From Bryobacterales bacterium (GTDB taxonomy: Bacteria > Acidobacteriota > Terriglobia > Bryobacterales > UBA6623): DNA of 59,077 nt. How positions within the stretch are numbered: the stretch's first letter is position 1; each line of letters starts with the position of its first letter. Positions 1 through 7,064 of the stretch are shown here, one piece after another. Where the stretch lies: contig JAPOOG010000009.1 in the NCBI GenBank assembly GCA_026713545.1, positions 1-59,077 on the forward strand, in the 5' to 3' direction. The position numbers and the translations under genes were made by a program. The notes beneath the pieces were generated by a model. That model searched no databases. It had not been told where the DNA came from and saw only the letters and a list, made by a program, of their open reading frames with translations.

Positions 1-60
1 CCCCCCCCCCCCCCCGCCCCCCCCCCCGTGGCGCGCCCCCCCCCCCGCCGGTAAAAAATC
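1..60. other. Poly-C low-complexity window edge
   Basis: The first 47 or so bases are almost only C, broken by single G and GTGGCGCG. Nothing coding is visible. This looks like a contig end or a homopolymer assembly artefact rather than biology, but a real C-rich tract cannot be excluded from the sequence alone. Confidence 0.6.
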
Positions 61-166
61 CGCGCCAGGAGGTCGCAGGAAGCGTTTTCAGCCTTCGGAT
101 GGACACGGACTACCTGCCCCCGAAACGGATTGGGGGGTCTTTTCGAAGTCCGTCGCCGGGATCCTG

Positions 167-436
167 CTAGCGCCGCAGGGGCTCGAAATCGATCGCTGGT
201 ACGTCCTGGAGCAGCTCGGGCAGCGGTCCGTGCCGGAGGGGCGGTATGGGGTCGGAGAGGTCAAATCGCTGCAGGGCGCGCTTGAGCCGGAAGGCCTCCT
301 GCTCGGCCTTGACGGCGGTCTTGGTGAGGGGGGATTGGCGGGTGAGCCGGCGGCGCAGCGTAAGGACGGCGTCGGCGAGGCGGTTGTGGGCCTCGAGCAC
401 CGTTTCGAGGAGTTCGAGGCGTTCGTCTTCACTCAT
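167..436 (-). CDS. Small charged helical protein, copy 1 (paralogue at 4097-4390)
   Basis: Encodes 89 residues beginning MSEDERLELL. The ATG is preceded by GGAGGG about 7 nt upstream, which decides the start over longer in-frame possibilities. The first 60 residues are rich in E, R, K, A and L and look like two amphipathic helices, with the core AVKAEQEAFRLKR. A proline-rich tail with GPLPELL and FEPLRR follows. I do not recognise the family. A paralogue lies 4 kb away, sharing the start MSEDER, the central AVKAEQEAFRLKR and the aligned tail. Both copies are followed on their 5' side by the same repeat block. No signal peptide or membrane segment is visible, so the product is probably cytoplasmic. 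The function is unknown. Confidence 0.7.
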   Translation of the reverse strand: MSEDERLELLETVLEAHNRLADAVLTLRRRLTRQSPLTKTAVKAEQEAFRLKRALQRFDLSDPIPPLRHGPLPELLQDVPAIDFEPLRR

Positions 437-680
437 GGGGACCCTCCGCAAGGTGGCCGAATTCTTCAGGATAGCGGACGCGGCGGTGACGCGGAGATGG
501 TTTTGACGGGTCCCGTGCAGTTTTTTTCGGGGGGCATGCCGGGGCTCGGACCGGCCCCCATCGACCCTGGTGCGCCGCTGCTCGCGCCGTTTCCTTTGAT
601 CGGGAAAATGCCCTGTGAAAATGTCTCTTGTCACCGGACACGGAACTTGCATCGACGGCTTCGCAGGGCCGCGGTATCCC

Positions 681-806
681 CATCTCCCCGATTGCCGGGA
701 AGCGCGGCCGCGGCCTCACAGTGAGAGGGCCGCCATCACGAGGCGCGAGCCGCTTGGCGCGTTCGGGAATAGCGGCCATGGCGCCTCCGTCGGCCCTCGG
801 GGGCGC
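681..806. repeat. Repeat block A, copy 1 (relative of MITE family 1)
   Basis: About 125 bp with a close second copy at 4549-4670. It starts with a small hairpin around the loop ATTGC, then GCGCGGCC, a CTCACAGTGAG palindrome, and GAGAGGGCCG. It goes on with CACGAGGCGCGAGCCGCTTGGCGCG and GTAGCGGCCAT-like sequence. The part from GTGAGAGGGCC to CTTGGCGCG matches the left half of the inverted-repeat elements at 23194 and 56333. The hairpin stem differs between the two copies by a closing A-T to G-C exchange, which keeps pairing. Confidence 0.75.
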
Positions 807-967
807 GAAACACGAATCACAAAACAGGAATCATGGCCGTACGGTTCACTTGCAGTCAGACATTTCATCCTGGAGCCAACCAGGCCCCCGCCAACGGTTT
901 TCACGAAACACGAGACACGAATCACGGCCATACGGTTCACTGGCCGTCAGGCATTTCTTCTGGAGAA
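806..967. repeat. 84-91 bp repeat family, locus 1 (two units)
   Basis: Two tandem units run CGGTTCACTGGCCGTCAGGC, ATTTCTTCTGGAG, CAACGGTTTTCACG, then a variable number of ACACGA/ATCACGA words. The CGGTTCACT starts are 91 nt apart here (842 and 933). The same unit recurs at 4670-4886 and 6485-6640. No ORF is shared by all copies, so this looks like intergenic repeat DNA. Confidence 0.8.
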
Positions 968-1030
968 GACCAGGCCACGCAGAGAAAGGGCAATGCGAGA
1001 CAGTGTTCCCGAATCGGTGTTCCGTCAATG
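968..1030 (-). pseudogene. Stray fragment of an MFS transporter gene
   Basis: The top strand reads GACCAGGCCACGCAGAGAAAGGGCA and continues with weaker similarity. This nearly matches the coding sequence of the MFS gene near 5957. On the minus strand it gives ALPFLCVAWS, the same peptide found in that transporter. There is no open gene around it, so it is a remnant directly adjoining the 84-91 bp repeats. Confidence 0.55.
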
Positions 1031-1136
1031 TTGATAGAAATATGTCGAGCTTCTGCAGCGCCGTTATTGTGTGCCAAGCGTGCTGGAGAACTACCGTTTG
1101 GGGCCAGCCGGCCCGAAGTCTGGCCGTCTGCGCCGG

Positions 1137-2282
1137 TCACGTTCGGCCGCGGGAGCCGAAGAAACGGCGCCAGCTCATCGCGAGACCGGTCCAGACCATG
1201 ACGGCGACGCCCAGGGACACGACGCCGGCGATCGACTGGCCGACTACGCCGTACACCTCTCCGGTGTGCGCAAACCGCAACCAGCGCCGGATCTTGAAGC
1301 CGGGAGGGAAGGTCGGATAACCGGCGCGCTCGACCAGCTTCCCGGATGCCCGGTCGAACAGCAGGTCCTCGCTCTTCGAAGGCTGGCGGCCGTTTCCGCG
1401 GTCGGCCGCGACCACGACGGGGTCGTGAATCGACTCGGGAAGGTCGATCGTGAGCGTTCGCCATCCGGGCGTCTCGACGCCGGCTTTCGTGATCAGCGTC
1501 TGCAGCTCGGCCAACGGGGCCGTCGGCTGCGGCGCGACGGACGGGTTGTCCCGCGCGACTGACCGCCACGGCCGCGGCGACTGCTGAAACGGGGGTGTGT
1601 CGCCCGCCAGCCGATGGACGAGGTCGGCTGCCCACTGATACGAGATGGTCACCCCGCTGAAAACGATGATGACGAGCGGCAAGGCCGACCAGAAGCCGAT
1701 CACGCTATGCCAGTTGAAATCGCGCGCACGCCCCTTGAGGAGGCGGCGGAACCACAGGGCTTGTCTCCAGGCGGCGCGGTTTCGGATCGGCGGCCACCAG
1801 AGATAGACCCCGCTGACGAGCAGGAACAGGAATCCGAGGTTGGCGACTGCAACGACCGTCCTGCCGATGATCCGATATTCGCCCTCCAAGGCGAACCACC
1901 GGTGCCAGTACATGACGCTCCGGAGGAAGCGCCGCGTTCGCGTGTTGCCATCGCCCAGCCGCTCGCCGGTGAAGCGGTCGACGATGACGGTGGCTCCGCC
2001 GTCGAGCTCGACGAACGCCGGCTCTAGCGGGTCTCTGTGCAAGGCCACGGAAGTGACGACGCCTGCGGGCTGCCCGCCGGTCACCCGCGCGATCAGCTCG
2101 TCGAGCCCGAGCGGTGCGGCGCCCGGGCCCGGCGGATCGGCGCGATAGTCGCGCAGCGCCCACCGGTTGAGCTGTGCCTCGTAGGTGAGGATCACGCCGG
2201 TCATCGCCAGCATGAGGATCACGACGCCGGCAGTGACGCCGACCGTCAGATGGACCCAGAAGATCGCCTTGCGCAGGGACAT
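1137..2282 (-). CDS. PepSY-associated TM helix (PepSY_TM) membrane protein
   Basis: 381 residues from the ATG at MSLRKAIFWV. The family covers iron-regulated inner-membrane proteins, some acting as siderophore-iron reductases. Four membrane segments are visible: about 9-33, 141-163, 193-216 and 347-371. A periplasmic PepSY-like part lies between segments 1 and 2, and another after segment 3. Histidines at 11, 127, 192 and 339 lie at or beside the membrane segments and are the expected heme or metal ligands of the family. An in-frame TTG at 2363 would add 27 residues without sense, so the ATG is preferred although its RBS is weak. The small Tat lipoprotein gene lies just upstream on the same strand, so the two are probably co-transcribed. 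Iron or redox function is inferred from the family only. Confidence 0.85.
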   Translation of the reverse strand: MSLRKAIFWVHLTVGVTAGVVILMLAMTGVILTYEAQLNRWALRDYRADPPGPGAAPLGLDELIARVTGGQPAGVVTSVALHRDPLEPAFVELDGGATVIVDRFTGERLGDGNTRTRRFLRSVMYWHRWFALEGEYRIIGRTVVAVANLGFLFLLVSGVYLWWPPIRNRAAWRQALWFRRLLKGRARDFNWHSVIGFWSALPLVIIVFSGVTISYQWAADLVHRLAGDTPPFQQSPRPWRSVARDNPSVAPQPTAPLAELQTLITKAGVETPGWRTLTIDLPESIHDPVVVAADRGNGRQPSKSEDLLFDRASGKLVERAGYPTFPPGFKIRRWLRFAHTGEVYGVVGQSIAGVVSLGVAVMVWTGLAMSWRRFFGSRGRT

Positions 2283-2399
2283 GTCTGGTCGAGGCTCGGG
2301 GCCTCGGGCTACAAGCCAATTGTGAAATTCCGCATGGCGGCGAGGTGATGTGGGACCAACCAACCCTCAGGAGTTTGCGCCGTTGCCCTGCGCAGAATC

Positions 2400-2654
2400 C
2401 TACTGCTGGCTGTCGGAGTCGGTCGCCTGGTCGGAGTCGGTCTCCTGGCCACCGTCGTCGCCCCCGCCGTCGGAATCGGTGCCGCCGGGGCAGGCCGCGG
2501 TCATGGCGGCGGCCGCTGCGATCGAGCCGGCCGCGATCGCACGTGAGAAAAACGAGCGGCGATCGACCCGGGCGGTGGTAATGTCCTCGTCCGTCAGCGC
2601 CGTCGGCGGTCCGGCAGGGGTTGCGCCGGGGTCGCTGTTCTCCGATCTGCTCAT
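2400..2654 (-). CDS. Small Tat-exported lipoprotein, Asp/Ser/Gly-rich
   Basis: 84 residues. A 30-residue leader precedes a twin-arginine motif (RRSFFSRA, R32-R33). An alanine-rich hydrophobic stretch and a lipobox-like MTAAC with Cys55 follow. The mature part is under 30 residues and almost only D, S, G, Q and T. AGGAG lies 8 nt before the ATG. It precedes the PepSY_TM gene and probably shares its transcript. The mature sequence has no recognisable domain. It may be a surface-tethered acidic peptide, perhaps a metal scavenger, but that is speculation. Confidence 0.7.
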   Translation of the reverse strand: MSRSENSDPGATPAGPPTALTDEDITTARVDRRSFFSRAIAAGSIAAAAAMTAACPGGTDSDGGGDDGGQETDSDQATDSDSQQ

Positions 2655-2795
2655 GACATTGCTCCTGAATCTGGAAACTGGGAGCGAGTCTCAATATGCT
2701 AGTGATGCGTGCCATGGCTGTCAAGCCGTGACCCGCGCCGCGGGACCAATGTGCGACAACGAAGTATCATCGGCCGCACCGCACGGAGCGCTCAC

Positions 2796-4013
2796 ATGCC
2801 GACGGACCACACCGGGCCAAGTCCGGCGATCGACCGCGACTGGTACGCCTGGCTCATCGATCCGCTGCCGGCCGTGGAGTTCGAAAACGACTACTACGAG
2901 CAGCGGCTTTTTCACATCCGGCGCAAGGCGTCCGCGTACTACGCCGATCTCCTCACGGTGAGCGACCTTGACATCGTGCTCGGCACCCACTCGGCTGGTC
3001 ATCGGGACATTAAGCTGGTTCGGGCCGACGGTGACGTCGCCTCCCGTGAGTACACGAACGACGCCGGCAGGGTCCAGCCGCTCGAGGTCGCGAAACACTT
3101 CGACGACGGCGCGACCGTCATCTTCAACCAGGTCCATGCGCGCGTGCCGTCGCTGGCGCGGCTGTGCGTCGCGCTCGGGCGGCGCTTCTCGTCGCGAGTC
3201 CAGACCAACGTGTATCTCACGCCGCCCGACGCGCAGGGATTCGCCCCACACTGGGATACCCACGATGTCTTTGTGCTGCAGCTCAGCGGCACAAAGCGCT
3301 GGTCGATCTACGACACCAGGGTGAGATTGCCGTTGCGGGGCCAGCGCTTCGAACGCGGCACGCCTCCGGGCGGCGTCAGCAACGAGTTCGAACTCGGCCC
3401 GGGCAGCGCCCTCTACCTTCCGCGCGGCCTGATGCACTCGGCCCGCTCGACGGGTCAGGCGTCGTTGCATATCACGCTCGGGCTCACAGCGTTTACATGG
3501 GCGGAGTTCCTCGTCGAAAGCGTCAGCGCGGCGGCACTCGAGGAAGAATCGCTGCGCCGGAATCTCCCTCGCGGGTTCGCGCGCGCGGGGTTCCCTGTGG
3601 CCGAGCGAGAGCGTCTGTTCCGCGAGAAGCTGGCATTCCTGCAGTCACGGTTCGACCCCGAGGTCGTGTGGCGGCGCTTTACAGGCGAGGTCTTGGCCAC
3701 GGACGTGCCGCTGTTCACTGACCTGCTCAGCCAGCGGCTCCGCCAAGACCGGTTGACGCCGGGCTCGCGGGTAAGGCGCCGTGCCGGGTTGCTCACCGAA
3801 GCCGTGACGGACGGGGAGACGTGCCTCCTCCGGTTCTGTGACCGGGAGCTCAGGCTGCCGGTCGGCGTGTGGCCGGCGCTGCGGTTTGCCGTGACGGCTG
3901 ACGAGTTCGCCGTCCAGGACCTGCCCGACTGTCTGGATGTCGAGGGCAAGCTGACCCTGGTTATGCGGCTCGTCAAGGAGGGGATTCTCCAGAGTTCCTC
4001 CCAGGGGAGGTAG
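2796..4013 (+). CDS. JmjC/cupin-4 family oxygenase-like protein
   Basis: 405 residues from the ATG preceded by GGAG (7 nt). The cupin fold carries HWD (H152, D154) and a second histidine, H214, in the LMHSA segment. This is the Fe(II) facial triad of the ribosomal-oxygenase (RoxA/YcfD, MINA/NO66) class of JmjC enzymes, which hydroxylate protein residues using 2-oxoglutarate. The C-terminal 150 residues look like the winged-helix or dimerisation part of this class. The neighbouring genes give no hint of substrate. Metal and 2-oxoglutarate dependence are inferred from the motif; the target is unknown. Confidence 0.8.
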   Translation: MPTDHTGPSPAIDRDWYAWLIDPLPAVEFENDYYEQRLFHIRRKASAYYADLLTVSDLDIVLGTHSAGHRDIKLVRADGDVASREYTNDAGRVQPLEVAKHFDDGATVIFNQVHARVPSLARLCVALGRRFSSRVQTNVYLTPPDAQGFAPHWDTHDVFVLQLSGTKRWSIYDTRVRLPLRGQRFERGTPPGGVSNEFELGPGSALYLPRGLMHSARSTGQASLHITLGLTAFTWAEFLVESVSAAALEEESLRRNLPRGFARAGFPVAERERLFREKLAFLQSRFDPEVVWRRFTGEVLATDVPLFTDLLSQRLRQDRLTPGSRVRRRAGLLTEAVTDGETCLLRFCDRELRLPVGVWPALRFAVTADEFAVQDLPDCLDVEGKLTLVMRLVKEGILQSSSQGR

Positions 4014-4096
4014 GCCGCGCGAGCACCACGCGCGTTGCCGGGGTGGACCCAAAGCACCTGGGGATTTGAGTTGGGAGAGCGGTTTTGAGGGCCTTT

Positions 4097-4390
4097 TCAG
4101 GACTCCTCGTCGGGGCCCTTGCGCCGCCGCAGTCGCTCGATCTCGACGACCTTGCCGCCGCGGCGCACCTCGGACAACGGCCCGCGCCGTCGGGCTGGTT
4201 CGGGATCCTAGAGCGTGAGCCGCTGCAGCTCGCGCTTGAGGCGGAAGGCCTCCTGCTCGGCCTTCACGGCGGCCTTCAGCGCGGGGGCTTTCTGGGTCAG
4301 TTGCCGCCGCAGCTTGAAGGCGACCTCTCTCAGCCCCGAATGGGCATCGGCGACCGTTCGGACCATCTCCTGGCGTTCGTCTTCGCTCAA
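4097..4390 (-). pseudogene. Small helical protein, copy 2, with in-frame amber codon
   Basis: The TTG start has GAGGAG 6 nt upstream and gives MSEDERQEMV and 60 residues ending RLTL, then TAG (4208-4210). The same frame continues for 36 codons past the TAG to a TGA at 4097. That extension aligns with the tail of the paralogue at 167-436: DPEPARRRGPLSEV against DPIPPLRHGPLPELL, then VVEIERLRRR against AIDFEPLRR. The amber replaces a Ser codon of copy 1. Either this is a recent nonsense allele, or the product is a 60-residue short form, or the stop is read through. Nothing in the sequence distinguishes these. Confidence 0.7.
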
Positions 4391-4548
4391 GGTTGTCTCC
4401 TCGCGCCGCCCGGCCGCGGCCCTGATCTGACCATAGCACCCGGGGGAGGGGTATTTCGCCTGCGACCGCCCGACGCCTCAAAAAAACTCCCCCCTCAGAT
4501 CCCCATGGAGGCGTTTTCTCGATCGGCTGGACCCAGAAGACTGCCTCC

Positions 4549-4670
4549 CATCTCCCAATTGCTGGGAAGCGCGGCCGAGACCTCACAGTGAGAGGGCCGT
4601 CAGCACGAGGCGCGAGCCGCTTGGCGCGCTCAGGAGTAGCGGCCATATCGCCTCCTTCGGACCTCGGGTC
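4549..4670. repeat. Repeat block A, copy 2
   Basis: Second copy of the block at 681-806, in the same orientation and at a similar distance upstream of a small MSEDER gene. It opens with the hairpin TCCCAATTGCTGGGA and contains CTCACAGTGAGAGGGCCGTC and GCGCGAGCCGCTTGGCGCG. Confidence 0.75.
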
Positions 4671-4899
4671 ACGAAACACGAATCACAAAACAGGAATCAC
4701 GGCCTTGCGGTTCACTGGCCGTCAGGCATATCTTCTGGAGCGAACGAGGCCCCGGCCAACGGTTTTCACGAAACACGAAACACGGCCTTTACGGTTCACT
4801 TGTCGTCAGACATTTCTTCTGGAGCGAACGAGGCCTCGACCAACGGTTTTCACGAATCACGAAACACGAAACACGGCTTTTGCCGGGAAATGCAGGTTA
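4670..4899. repeat. 84-91 bp repeat family, locus 2, plus a MITE-1 end
   Basis: Two full units (CGGTTCACT at 4708 and 4792, period 84) and a truncated third. The block ends in GAAATGCAGGTTAG (4887-4900), which is the right end of the element at 23194-23392. The last bases overlap the stop codon of the MFS gene on the minus strand, whose TAA is at 4897-4899. Confidence 0.75.
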
Positions 4900-6222
4900 G
4901 CGCCAGGCCGCCGGCACTTTCTTCGGGTTGATGAAGAACCACGCCAGGGCGGCGACCCAGTAGATCCCGGCGATGAGATACAGCACCTGGTTCCAGTCGC
5001 CGCCGGTGCGTTCGATGTTGCCGATCATGTAGCCGACGACAATCGGCAGCGTGAATCCGCCGAAAGTCCCGCCCATGTTCATCAGCGCCATGACCAGGGG
5101 GGTTTGTCGTCCGGCGACATCCATGGTGGCGGTCCAGGCGGCGGGGCCGCAGAGTCCGGAAAACAGTGCTCCGAGCGCCATGGCGGCGACGAGCCGGGTC
5201 GGGTCGGGCGTCCATGAAGCCACAACGCACAGCAAGCCGGAAAGCCCCAGCGAAGCGATGGCGACGCCGCAGCGGCTGATGAACTTGTTCCCCGTGCGGA
5301 CCAGCAGCCAATCGGTGATGACCCCGCCGGCCAACGAGCCGATGACGACGCCGATCAGCGGAGAGCTCGCCATGAGGCCGGCGCTCTCGCGGGTCACGCC
5401 GTAGCCCTTCTCGAGAAACGCCGGAAACCACGTGACGAACATCTGGTAGCCGGCCGCCTTGAAGGCGGATTGGACGCACAGCGCCCACATGCTCAGCGAC
5501 GAGGCGGCGGTGACGGCGTGCTCGCGGAACGTCGGCTGGGGATCCATCGAAGGCTCCGCCGCTTCCGTGCCCGAGTCGCTGCTGTCGGCCTCGTCGGAAT
5601 GGATCACCGCTACCTCGGATTCGTTCACCCACGGGTGCTCTTCCGGCCTCGTTCGGAAAAGCAGGTAGAAGCCGGCCGCCCAGATCAGGCTTACGCCTGC
5701 CAACATCACGAACGCGGTGCGCCACGAGAACGATTCGAGAAGGACCGCCGTCAGCGCTATGCTGACCGCGCCGCCAACCGACATCGCGGAACCGCTCGCG
5801 GCGCTGGCCAGACCGCGCTGAGCCAGAGGGAACCAGTCCTTGACCACCTTCGCCGCGTTGGGAACGAGTCCCGCCTGCATCCCCCCGAACATCATGCGCG
5901 CCCAGATGAAACCCCAGAACGATGACACGGCCGCGAACCAGACGGTGCAGGCCGACCAGGCCACACAGAGAAAGGGCAGCGCGAAGCGTGTTCCGAAGCG
6001 AGTCCCCAACCAGCCGGTGGGAATCTGAAAGACGAAGTAGCCGATCGACATCACGCTGAGGATGTACCCCATCTGCTCGCTCGTGAGCCCGGTTTCGGCC
6101 TGGATGGTCGTGGCGGAGGGAGCGATGGCGTGTCGGGTGAGGTAGGCCGTGGTCGAAGCCAGGGAGACGAGCACCATCACCAGATAGCGGATTCTTGTCG
6201 GGGAGGCTCTGGAGTCAGTCAC
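4897..6222 (-). CDS. MFS transporter, anion:cation symporter (ACS) type
   Basis: 441 residues from a GTG (MTDSRASPTRIRYLV). An in-frame GTG at 6279 would add 19 residues. About twelve hydrophobic segments are present, with the MFS motif GWLGTRFGTR after segment 2 and a hydrophilic central loop rich in D, S and E between the halves (about residues 200-230). The N-terminal HAIAPSATTIQAE and the RLSYF-like arrangement resemble sugar-acid, sialate or glycerate symporters of the ACS group. The substrate is probably a carboxylate, inferred. The gene stands alone among repeats, and its stop codon coincides with a MITE-1 end. Confidence 0.85.
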   Translation of the reverse strand: MTDSRASPTRIRYLVMVLVSLASTTAYLTRHAIAPSATTIQAETGLTSEQMGYILSVMSIGYFVFQIPTGWLGTRFGTRFALPFLCVAWSACTVWFAAVSSFWGFIWARMMFGGMQAGLVPNAAKVVKDWFPLAQRGLASAASGSAMSVGGAVSIALTAVLLESFSWRTAFVMLAGVSLIWAAGFYLLFRTRPEEHPWVNESEVAVIHSDEADSSDSGTEAAEPSMDPQPTFREHAVTAASSLSMWALCVQSAFKAAGYQMFVTWFPAFLEKGYGVTRESAGLMASSPLIGVVIGSLAGGVITDWLLVRTGNKFISRCGVAIASLGLSGLLCVVASWTPDPTRLVAAMALGALFSGLCGPAAWTATMDVAGRQTPLVMALMNMGGTFGGFTLPIVVGYMIGNIERTGGDWNQVLYLIAGIYWVAALAWFFINPKKVPAAWR

Positions 6223-6484
6223 TTGGCGCTCTCGTCCGGGTCGAAAGCGCCCAATCTTAGCACACGGTAGCTCGCTCACCCCTGCGCGGAAGCAACCCGG
6301 ATGGCGTGGTTGCCGCGGCCGGCTTGTTCAGCTTTCGGAACCTGCCGCCTGCCGGCCCCTGTCCTGGGAGCGCGGGTGCCTTCTGGGCGCACGCACGCAT
6401 CGTTGCGGCTCCGCGAGATCGACTTGAAGTCGGCGCGGCGCTCGCTGTAGAGGCTGCCGCCCCACGAAGGCAATACGGCCCTAG

Positions 6485-6640
6485 GGTTTTCACGAATCAC
6501 GGCTTTTACGGTTCAACGGCCGTCAGACATTTCTTCTGGAGCGAACGAGGCCTCGGCCAACGGTTTTCACGAAACACGAGACACGAGACACGAAACACGG
6601 CTTTTATGCTTTTCACGAAACACGAGTCACGAATCACGGG
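6485..6640. repeat. 84-91 bp repeat family, locus 3
   Basis: One complete unit (CGGTTCAACGGCCGTCAGAC, ATTTCTTCTGGAGCGAACGAG, CAACGGTTTTCACG) flanked on both sides by runs of ACACGAGACACGA-type words. No block A copy or small MSEDER gene accompanies this locus. Confidence 0.75.
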
Positions 6641-7064
6641 TTTATCGAATCACCGCCTTGATTCCCTGCCCACTATTGCCCACCATTGCCCGTTATTGCC
6701 CGGCATTGCTCGGGTAAAAATATTGCCCTGCGCCAGTGTCCTCGCTCCGCCCGGACGGCCGCTCCCGCCGCGCAGTCACTGCTTCGCTGGGCGGGTTCGC
6801 GCGGCATGGCGCGGCCTCGCGCGGCCTCGCGCGGCGAAAAATGTTGCCCCCGCGCCGGTGTCCTTGCCCCGTCCGTCGTTCTCGGTCGGCCTTACGACGA
6901 GCGCCGGCCTCCGGGCTTCTATCGAGACCGCGAACGCCGATCGAACCCATGCTGAGAAAGGGGAACCTTCTGGTTTGCGTGTAGATCATAAAACCACGTA
7001 TTGTTCGCGCCGCCGGCCCGATGTTAGGATCAAGCTGGGTTCTTTCGTCAAGGTCCGCGTTCCT
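6641..7064. repeat. Intergenic region with 10-bp tandem repeat and a 120-bp-offset duplication
   Basis: Four 10-bp units of ATTGCCC plus three bases begin at 6675, 6685, 6695 and 6705. Further on, AAAAATATTGCCCTGCGCC (about 6716) recurs in similar form at about 6836 (AAAAATGTTGCCCCCGCGCC), followed in both by GTGTCCT and C/G-rich sequence. No credible gene lies here; the region ends at the DUF1592 gene start. Confidence 0.55.

Noticed and set aside
806-967. Possible CRISPR array
   Set aside because: Only two units, no equal-length unique spacers, and units vary in length by internal word repeats.
937-1635. Minus-strand frame of 232 codons overlapping the PepSY_TM gene
   Set aside because: Arg/Ala-rich composition of a shifted frame; only the short MFS-like peptide near its 3' end is meaningful and is recorded separately.
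4097-4390. Selenocysteine or pyrrolysine recoding at the amber
   Set aside because: The stop is TAG, not TGA, and no readthrough element is visible; simple nonsense is more likely.
6306-7064. N-terminal extension of the DUF1592 gene
   Set aside because: It would translate repeat DNA and push the signal peptide to the middle of the protein; the GTG at 7065 gives a proper leader.
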